A DNA stretch of 64,000 nucleotides, taken from positions 1,984,001 through 2,048,000 of the forward strand of contig NZ_JAUSQU010000001.1 in NCBI RefSeq assembly GCF_030811455.1. The letters are read 5' to 3'. The notes beneath the pieces were generated by a model. It was not told the DNA's origin and did no database searches. It saw only the letters and a list, made by a program, of their open reading frames with translations. The position numbers and the translations under genes are program-made. Positions 58,856 to 64,000 of this stretch are shown here, one piece after another (the first letter of the stretch is position 1; each line of letters opens with the position of its first letter). The DNA is from Streptosporangium lutulentum. GTDB lineage: Bacteria > Actinomycetota > Actinomycetes > Streptosporangiales > Streptosporangiaceae.

Positions 58856-60700
58856 ATGAAGACATCCGATCAATCAGTCGGTCTTCTGCCATCCGCCAGA
58901 CGCCGCAAACCCGTCATCCTCATGGTCCTCCTCCTCGTGCTGTGCTGGACGGGAGTGCAGGCGGCGCCGACGGCGCGCGGGGCGGCGGTTCCCGAGCTGT
59001 CCACCAACGTCCATCTGTTCTACTACCCCTGGTACGGCAATCCCCAGGTCGGCGGTGAATGGCGGCACTGGCAGCAGGGCGGTCGCACCCCGCCGAACGA
59101 CATCGGCGCGGATCTGTATCCCAGCCTCGGCCCCTATGACTCCGGCGACCACGCGGGCGCCGTCACCAAGCACATGCAGTGGATCAAGCAGGCCGGAGTC
59201 GGCGTCCTGGTCTACAGCTGGTGGGGTCAGGGAAGCTACGAGGACAACCTGGCCGCGGGCGTGATGAACATCGCCGCGCAGCACGGCATCAAGGTGGCCT
59301 GGCACATCGAGCCGTACGGCGGACGCTCGGCGGCCTCGGTCGTCGACGACATCCGGTACATCAACAACCGTTACGGCGGCAGCCCGGCCTTCTACCGCGA
59401 CGCCGAGCACGGCAACCGCGCGGCCTTCTACGTGTTCGAGAGCCTGAAGATCACCGACTGGGCCGCGCTCGACCAGGTGACCCAGAACAACATCGTGCTC
59501 GCCCAGACCACCGACACCTCGAAGATCGCCCACTTCTCCGGTCTGTACACCTACGACGGGATCGCCGGTGCCACCGCGCCCGGCTGGGCGAACGCGGGTG
59601 CCTACGCCAAGCAGAACGGCCTGATCTGGGCGCCCTCGGTCGCGCCCGGCTACATCGACGACCGCGCCGTCCCCGGCAACACCTCGCCGACGCTCGGCCG
59701 CGCGAACGGCGCCACCTACGACCTGGAGTGGGCCAACGCCCTCGACCCCGCCAAGGGCGGCCTGCCGTCGTGGGTCTCGATCACCTCGTTCAACGAGTGG
59801 CACGAGGGCAGCTCGATCGAGCCCGCCCACGCCAACCCGCCCGCCGGATTCGGATACCAGACGTTCGAAGGCGCGTACGGCAAGACCGGGGCCGCCGCGG
59901 AGACCGCCTACCTGGACCGGACGAAGTACTGGGCGACGGAGTTCGAGACCCGCAGGGGCACCGGGGGCCAGCAGGACACCCAGCCGCCGTCGGCGCCGGG
60001 TAACGCGCGCTCCACCGCGACCACCGAGACCAGCGTCGCGCTGGCCTGGAACGCCTCCACCGACAACGTCGGCGTGAGCGGCTACGACGTCTACCGCGAG
60101 GCGGGCGCCACCGGCGTCAAGGTGGGCAGCGCGTCCGGGACGTCGTTCACCGTCACGGGTCTCAGCCCGTCGACGTCCTACCGGTTCTACGTGGTGGCCA
60201 GGGACGCCGCGCAGAACACCTCGCCGCCCTCCGCCACGGTGACCGCGGTGACCAAGACCCCCACCGGGTGCTCGCCGGGAACCGGCGACCTGGCCCGAGG
60301 CAAGTCGATCACGGCCAGTGGCGCCACGCAGAACTACGTCCCGGCCAACGCCGTCGACGGGAACGCGTCGACCTACTGGGAGAGCGCCAACCACGCCTTC
60401 CCCCAGTCGATCACGGTCGACCTCTGCGCGCAGGCCGGGGTCAAGCGGGTGGTGCTGAAGCTGCCGCCGATCTCAAGCTGGAACACGCGCACCCAGACCC
60501 TGTCGGTGCTGGGCTCCGTCAACGGCATCGATTTCGGCACCCTGGTCGCGTCGAAGGGCTACGTCTTCGACCCGGGCACCGGCAACACCGTCACCATCGC
60601 CGTGCCGTCGACGACCCAGAGATACCTGCGGCTGAACATCACCGGTAACACCGGCTGGCCCGCCGGGCAGCTCTCCTCGTTCGAGGTCTACTCCTCCTAG
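58856..60700 (+). CDS. Secreted GH99 endo-alpha-mannosidase-like enzyme with FN3 and F5/8 type C domains
   Basis: A 614-aa exported enzyme from ATG 58856 (AAGGG eight bases upstream). The signal/anchor segment is at about 20-40. The GH99 barrel (about 48-375) shows HLFYYPWYGNP, WHIEPYGGR with Glu152, and TSFNEWHEGSSIEP where Glu314 and Glu317 have the spacing of the family's catalytic pair. A fibronectin type III domain (about 382-465) and a discoidin-like carbohydrate-binding domain (about 470-614) follow. GH99 cuts inside alpha-mannans or glucosylated mannosides. Single gene, followed by a hairpin. Confidence 0.9.
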   Translation: MKTSDQSVGLLPSARRRKPVILMVLLLVLCWTGVQAAPTARGAAVPELSTNVHLFYYPWYGNPQVGGEWRHWQQGGRTPPNDIGADLYPSLGPYDSGDHAGAVTKHMQWIKQAGVGVLVYSWWGQGSYEDNLAAGVMNIAAQHGIKVAWHIEPYGGRSAASVVDDIRYINNRYGGSPAFYRDAEHGNRAAFYVFESLKITDWAALDQVTQNNIVLAQTTDTSKIAHFSGLYTYDGIAGATAPGWANAGAYAKQNGLIWAPSVAPGYIDDRAVPGNTSPTLGRANGATYDLEWANALDPAKGGLPSWVSITSFNEWHEGSSIEPAHANPPAGFGYQTFEGAYGKTGAAAETAYLDRTKYWATEFETRRGTGGQQDTQPPSAPGNARSTATTETSVALAWNASTDNVGVSGYDVYREAGATGVKVGSASGTSFTVTGLSPSTSYRFYVVARDAAQNTSPPSATVTAVTKTPTGCSPGTGDLARGKSITASGATQNYVPANAVDGNASTYWESANHAFPQSITVDLCAQAGVKRVVLKLPPISSWNTRTQTLSVLGSVNGIDFGTLVASKGYVFDPGTGNTVTIAVPSTTQRYLRLNITGNTGWPAGQLSSFEVYSS

Positions 60701-60720
60701 TCCGATCCGGCCCGATGGTC

Positions 60721-60743
60721 CCCCAGGCCCGATCGGCCTGGGG
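60721..60743 (+). terminator. Hairpin terminator of GH99
   Basis: Perfect arms CCCCAGGCC (60721-60729) and GGCCTGGGG (60735-60743), 20 bases after the stop. Confidence 0.8.
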
Positions 60744-60868
60744 TGAGGACACGCCGAAGGCGCGGCCGGCCGGCCGGCCGCGGCAACCGTCCGGGCCGGT
60801 AGGCAAAGCGCCGACGGGCTGTTTCTTTGGAGTCACGTCCAGCCGGCGCTATGGAAAATGACTTTGTG

Positions 60869-60900
60869 TGTCACTACAGTGACTCGATGTCATTACAAGT
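60869..60900 (+). promoter_or_regulatory. Direct repeats and palindrome upstream of the graspetide precursor
   Basis: TGTCACTACAGT (60869-60880) and TGTCATTACAAGT (60888-60900) start 19 bases apart. The first also forms the palindrome GTCACT-AC-AGTGAC. Ten bases further on, TTGGT-TG-ACCAA (60900-60911 region) is another palindrome. They lie directly in front of the precursor start at 60927 and look like regulator sites. Confidence 0.55.
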
Positions 60901-60926
60901 TGGTTGACCAACCGGAGGCCAAAGCC

Positions 60927-61139
60927 GTGGCAGACCCGACGCACTTCATCGTGGATCTTCCTGACAGTTTGGCGGGTGGCGCCCGCCAGGCGGGAGGATT
61001 CGGCATGACGCCGAAGCTTGATGACGGCCCGACCACGTATATGACCGGTGAGGAAGGTGGGGAGTACACCACCTACATGACCGGAGAAGAAGGCGGAGAC
61101 TACACCACGTACGCGATCGGAGAGGAAGGCGGCTGGTAG
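60927..61139 (+). CDS. Graspetide (omega-ester peptide) precursor with three TTYxxGEEGG repeats
   Basis: A 70-aa precursor. GTG 60927 is chosen because GGAGG lies nine bases upstream; an open frame back to ATG 60858 has no ribosome site. Residues 1-35 are a leader (MADPTHFIVDLPDSLAGG and a Gly/Ala-rich part). The core has three units: TTYMTGEEGGEY, TTYMTGEEGGDY and TTYAIGEEGGW. Each fits TTxxxxEE, the motif in which plesiocin-type (group 2) graspetides form two side-chain esters between Thr and Glu. The ATP-grasp ligase gene follows after 45 bases. No transporter or protease is in the immediate unit. Confidence 0.88.
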   Translation: MADPTHFIVDLPDSLAGGARQAGGFGMTPKLDDGPTTYMTGEEGGEYTTYMTGEEGGDYTTYAIGEEGGW

Positions 61140-61184
61140 GGCGAGGGCGGAGACGGTGACGACGAAGAACAGGCGCTTCGAGGC

Positions 61185-62147
61185 ATGACGCGCTGGGGGA
61201 TCATCGGCCCGCCGGGCGACGAGCAGGTGGCCAGGGTGGCGAGTTGCCTGCGAGAGCGCCGGGCGGAGCCGGTCATCCTCGATCTTTCGAGGTTTCCGGC
61301 CGAGACGACGTTCTCGCTGTTGGACGGCCTGCCCATGGCTCCGGGGCTCGGATCCGGCCCGGAAGGGCCCTGGTACGTCCGCTCGTTGCCGTTGCCTCTG
61401 CCCTTCCTTCCCCGTCACGGAGTGGAGGGCACCGCGACGGCGGAGGAGCGGGAGAGCGGGTGGCGTTCGGCCTACGCGAACGGCCGCGAGCTCCGCTCGT
61501 TCGTGTTCAGCTTCGTCTCGGCCCTCGAACGCGCCGGTGCGCTCCTCGTCAACCCTCCGTCGACGTTCGGACAGCACTTCCTGAAACTCGACCAACTCCA
61601 GCGACTGCGGGACGCCGCCGTTCCGGTTCCGCGGACGCTCGCCACCAACGATCCCGTGGCCGTCGCCGACTTCGCCCGGAGCATCGGCGGGCCGATCGTC
61701 TACAAACCCGTCGCGGGAGGAGCCCTGTGCCGCCGCGTGACGGAGGGTGACCTGCTTCCGGAGCGGCTCGGCCTGCTCGCCGGCGCCCCCGTGCTGTTCC
61801 AGGAGGAGGTTTCCGGGCGCAACCTGCGGGTGTACGTCGTCGCGGGCAAGGTGGTCGCCTCGTACGAGATCGTCTCCGACGAGCTCGACTACCGGGGCGC
61901 GGAGACCGCGGTGTTTCCGGCCCCGCCCAGTGAGGAGGAGCGAGACGCGTGCCTCCGGGCGACCGAGGCGTGCGAGATGGTGTTCACCGGCATCGACATC
62001 CGCCGCCGGGACGACGGCACCTTCGCGCTGCTGGAGTGCAACCCCTCACCCATGTTCGCCGCCGTCGAACGAAGAACGGGGGAGTCGGGCGTCACCCGGG
62101 CCCTGGCGGAGCTCCTGCTGGGATCGGCGCCTCGCCCGCCCGGATGA
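61185..62147 (+). CDS. ATP-grasp ligase, graspetide maturase (MvdD/MdnB-like)
   Basis: A 320-aa ATP-grasp protein. N-terminal pre-ATP-grasp part WGIIGPPGDEQVARV; NPPSTFGQHFLKLDQL-type substrate region; the ATP-lysine block GGPIVYKPVAGG; VLFQEEVSGRNLRVYVVAGK; and the metal-binding LLECNPSPMF. This order is that of maturases that join Thr/Ser or Lys to Glu/Asp side chains in a precursor peptide. Placed 45 bases behind a TTxxxxEE precursor, it should form the ester bonds. ATG 61185 has only a weak ribosome site (GAGGC directly before), so it may be coupled to the precursor. Confidence 0.9.
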   Translation: MTRWGIIGPPGDEQVARVASCLRERRAEPVILDLSRFPAETTFSLLDGLPMAPGLGSGPEGPWYVRSLPLPLPFLPRHGVEGTATAEERESGWRSAYANGRELRSFVFSFVSALERAGALLVNPPSTFGQHFLKLDQLQRLRDAAVPVPRTLATNDPVAVADFARSIGGPIVYKPVAGGALCRRVTEGDLLPERLGLLAGAPVLFQEEVSGRNLRVYVVAGKVVASYEIVSDELDYRGAETAVFPAPPSEEERDACLRATEACEMVFTGIDIRRRDDGTFALLECNPSPMFAAVERRTGESGVTRALAELLLGSAPRPPG

Positions 62148-62164
62148 GCGGTGCCCGGGCTTCC

Positions 62165-62212
62165 GGCGCACCGTTCTTACCGGTAGAGGGGGAATGCGCC
62201 GGTAAGAACGGT
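62165..62212 (+). terminator. Overlapping alternative hairpins after the graspetide unit
   Basis: Hairpin A: perfect 14-base arms ACCGTTCTTACCGG (62170-62183) and CCGGTAAGAACGGT (62199-62212). Hairpin B: GGCGCA (62165-62170) with TGCGCC (62195-62200). They share bases at both ends, so only one can form. A is much stronger and is the likely terminator. Confidence 0.75.
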
Positions 62213-62247
62213 CGAAGACCACATTCTGGACCCGGCACCTTTGAGGC

Positions 62248-62712
62248 TCACGTCATCGGAGAGGGTTCGGTGGGGTGGGCGATGATGAGGATCATGGTGT
62301 CGAGGAGACGCTGCCAGTCGCGTTCGGACAGGTCGTCGCGTCCCAGGCCGCGGGCGACGGCGGCCAGTGCGTCGATTAGACGGCTCCGGACATGATGCGG
62401 CTCCTCCCCGAGTGACGTGGCCAGCCTGCCGGCCTCCCGGCGGAAATAGCGGGTCCGGGTGAAGCCGAGGAGCGCGGGTGGTGGAGGCGGTTCCCCGGAA
62501 CCGCTGTCGGGGTCGGCGAGGGTGACGGTCAGGCGGGTGCCGAGCGCTTCGGCGAGCCGGTCGAGGGCGGAGACGGTGGGGTTGCCCCGGCCGTTCTCCA
62601 GATTGGCCACGTACGGCACCGACAGTGCGGCCTCGGCGGCGACGGAGGCGACGGTCCGGCCGAGCGCGGCACGGCGGGAGCGCAGGCGCTGGCCCAGTTC
62701 GGCGTGATCCAT
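62248..62712 (-). CDS. XRE family transcriptional regulator
   Basis: A 154-aa protein with an N-terminal Cro/CI HTH (LGQRLRSRRAALGRTVASVA, then VPYVANLENGRGNPT) and a helical C-terminal part of unknown ligand (YFRREAGRLATSLGEEP). ATG 62712 lies two bases from a set of ATCCTGT/ACAGGAT half-sites that reach to the divergent MFS gene, so it probably regulates both. It could also control the graspetide unit, which converges on it, but that unit has different upstream repeats. Confidence 0.88.
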   Translation of the reverse strand: MDHAELGQRLRSRRAALGRTVASVAAEAALSVPYVANLENGRGNPTVSALDRLAEALGTRLTVTLADPDSGSGEPPPPPALLGFTRTRYFRREAGRLATSLGEEPHHVRSRLIDALAAVARGLGRDDLSERDWQRLLDTMILIIAHPTEPSPMT

Positions 62713-62713
62713 G

Positions 62714-62769
62714 ATCCTATCTTGACAGAATAGTTTGATCCTGTTTCTCTCTTCACAGGATAGTCCTGA
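62714..62769. promoter_or_regulatory. Operator array between XRE and MFS genes
   Basis: Half-sites ATCCTAT (62714-62720), ACAGAAT (62725-62731), ATCCTGT (62738-62744) and ACAGGAT (62755-62761): two inverted pairs, the second perfect. TTGACA at 62723-62728 may serve as a -35 for the rightward MFS gene. CAGGA-TAG-TCCTG at 62757-62769 adds a further palindrome. Confidence 0.7.
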
Positions 62770-62781
62770 AGGGGGGAAGCT

Positions 62782-64000
62782 GTGCTGCGGGCCTTACGAG
62801 TGCGGGACTTTCGACTGCTCTGGGTAGCGCGGGCGGCTGCCGTCTTCAGTGCCAACCTTCTGGTGGTCGCGGTCCCCGCCCATGTTTACGCGGTGACCGG
62901 ATCGATATTCGCGACCGGGCTCACCCTGGCCGCCGAGTATCTTCCGGTTCTGCTGCTGGGGCCGTTCGCCGGGGTGCTGGCCGATCGTTGGGATCGCCGG
63001 CGCCTGATGTTTCTCACCGGCGTCGCTCACGTGGCGGTCATCTCCCTGTTGTTCCTCACCCGCACCCCCGACACGGTCTGGATCGTCTATCTGGCGGTGT
63101 TCGGCGAGGGCATCGTGGGGGTGCTATTCCGTCCGGCGGCCCAAGCGTACACACCTGCCGTCGTGGGCACAGGCCCCTTGCTGACCAGTGCTAACGCCCT
63201 GAACTCCTTCACCTCCGGTGTCATCGGGCTGGGCGCGGCCCCGCTCGGTGGCCTGCTGTTCGCTGTCTTCGGCATCGACGCGGCCATCACCGTCGCCCTC
63301 GTCGGCTACCTGATATCCGCCGTGGCGATCGGGTTCACCCGGCCACATCCTCATCGCCGGGAGCTCTCCCAGCGCGTGCTCGCCGAGTTGAGGGACGGGC
63401 TGCGCCACGTCGGGCGGGCCGCCGCCACCCGGGCCCTGCTGGTCGCCAACGGCGTCTACCTTCTGGCGAACGCGGCGCTCACGGCACTGCTGGTGCCGTT
63501 CGGGGTCTCCTCCCTCGGGGGCAGCACGCAGGTCGGCTGGCTGCTGTCGGCGCTGAGCGCCGGTTTCCTGATCGGCGCCCCGATCAGCGGAAGGATCGTC
63601 GAGCGCCTGCCCGTCCGGACGACGGTCGCCGCCGGCCAGATTCTCGTCGCCGGCGCGTTCTTTCTGATGTTCAACGCCCGGTCCTTGCCCGTGGCGCTGC
63701 TCGCGGCGGTCCTCCTCGGGATTCCCGCGGTCACGGTGATCGTCGCCCTGCAGACCTGGCTGCAGCGGTCCACCCCGGTGGCGCTCCTTGGCCGTGTCGG
63801 CGCGGTGTTCATCACCGCCGAGGCCGCCGCGTCGACGGTCGGCGCGTTGGCCGGCCCCGCCCTGAGCGCGTTCAGCCTGCCCATCGCCCTCAACGTGGCC
63901 TGCGCGGTCGCGGCGGTAGCCGCCGTCCTCACTTTCTGCCTGGTTCCGGGCCCCCTGGCCGAAGGCGCCGATCACCTGCCGGTCGGGGTGCCGCCGCAAC
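62782..64000 (+). CDS. MFS transporter (MFS_3/enterobactin-exporter-like), 3' end outside window
   Basis: Open from GTG 62782 (AAGGGGGGAAG upstream) to the window end, 406 codons seen; usual length is about 400-430, so little is missing. It begins MLRALRVRDFRLLWVARAAA, the start typical of MFS_3, and has GVLADRWDRRRLM (the loop 2-3 MFS motif), AYTPAVVG and many hydrophobic segments. Codon 5 is TTA. Drug or siderophore efflux is the family norm. It diverges from the XRE gene; export of the nearby graspetide is possible but unproven. Confidence 0.9.
   Translation, partial: MLRALRVRDFRLLWVARAAAVFSANLLVVAVPAHVYAVTGSIFATGLTLAAEYLPVLLLGPFAGVLADRWDRRRLMFLTGVAHVAVISLLFLTRTPDTVWIVYLAVFGEGIVGVLFRPAAQAYTPAVVGTGPLLTSANALNSFTSGVIGLGAAPLGGLLFAVFGIDAAITVALVGYLISAVAIGFTRPHPHRRELSQRVLAELRDGLRHVGRAAATRALLVANGVYLLANAALTALLVPFGVSSLGGSTQVGWLLSALSAGFLIGAPISGRIVERLPVRTTVAAGQILVAGAFFLMFNARSLPVALLAAVLLGIPAVTVIVALQTWLQRSTPVALLGRVGAVFITAEAAASTVGALAGPALSAFSLPIALNVACAVAAVAAVLTFCLVPGPLAEGADHLPVGVPPQ

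Noticed and set aside
1-64000. CRISPR arrays, rRNA, tRNA and insertion-sequence transposases.
   Set aside because: Looked for regularly spaced repeats, RNA gene signatures and DDE transposase motifs; none seen. The only regular repeats are coding collagen triplets and the graspetide core.

Overview
The window is a high-GC actinomycete chromosome segment. GTG and TTG starts are frequent, there is a Hrd-type sigma factor, a DUF574-type SAM methyltransferase, many TetR/LacI/GntR regulators, DasR-type and LacI-type operators, and rare TTA codons confined to a few genes. The mix, especially the abundant secreted glycoside hydrolases and the XRE-TPR regulators, suggests a Streptosporangiaceae-like organism (Streptosporangium or Nonomuraea). 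That assignment is inference.

Layout. 1-14.8 kb is mostly housekeeping and small metabolic genes: alpha/beta hydrolase (cut by the window edge), SDR with divergent LysR, Hrd sigma factor, standalone tyrosine recombinase, MOSC protein, GNAT, AlkZ-like protein, ketopantoate-reductase-like enzyme, LysE exporter, RecD2 helicase, and a MarR plus DrrAB-like ABC exporter operon. 14.8-18.5 kb holds the C-terminal relic of an FAD monooxygenase and then two paralogous XRE-TPR regulators. Between them lies a 53-codon gene for a secreted peptide ending in GGKCCYE with a TTA codon. 19-33.6 kb is a carbohydrate-use island: secreted GH43; a GntR/UTRA (DasR-like) regulator with a dre-like operator in front of an ABC importer and GH20 hexosaminidase; a CBM3-GH16 protein; and a GH127 beta-L-arabinofuranosidase operon with its own ABC importer and LacI regulator.

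33.7-42 kb is patchy: a truncated PrsW, TetR genes with clear operators, an FAD monooxygenase, SixA, a DUF3494 (ice-binding-like) protein fused to a collagen-like Gly-Ala-Pro tract, and mannose-6-phosphate isomerase. 43-51 kb is an L-arabinose-type locus: AraB kinase, divergent LacI regulator, and a sugar-binding protein, ATPase and two permeases. Operators of the form TGTTAnCGnnAACA occur here and also in front of the GH43 gene about 25 kb away, where even the promoter spacing is the same; this ties polymer degradation to sugar import. 51-58.5 kb holds a DUF2975/HTH pair, an esterase, DUF6400, a VapBC pair with its palindromic operator, TetR with a divergent Gfo/Idh/MocA dehydrogenase, and two broken genes (QorB-like and GNAT). 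58.8-64 kb carries a secreted GH99 endo-mannosidase, then a compact graspetide-type RiPP locus (precursor with three TTYxxGEEGG repeats plus an ATP-grasp ligase), and finally an XRE regulator divergent from an MFS transporter that runs off the end.

The strongest candidates for new biology are the graspetide locus (60.9-62.1 kb) and the small secreted peptide between two XRE-TPR regulators (15.4-18.5 kb). Several relics (14.9, 20.5, 34, 35.2, 54.1 and 58.4 kb) show that the segment has been reshuffled repeatedly.
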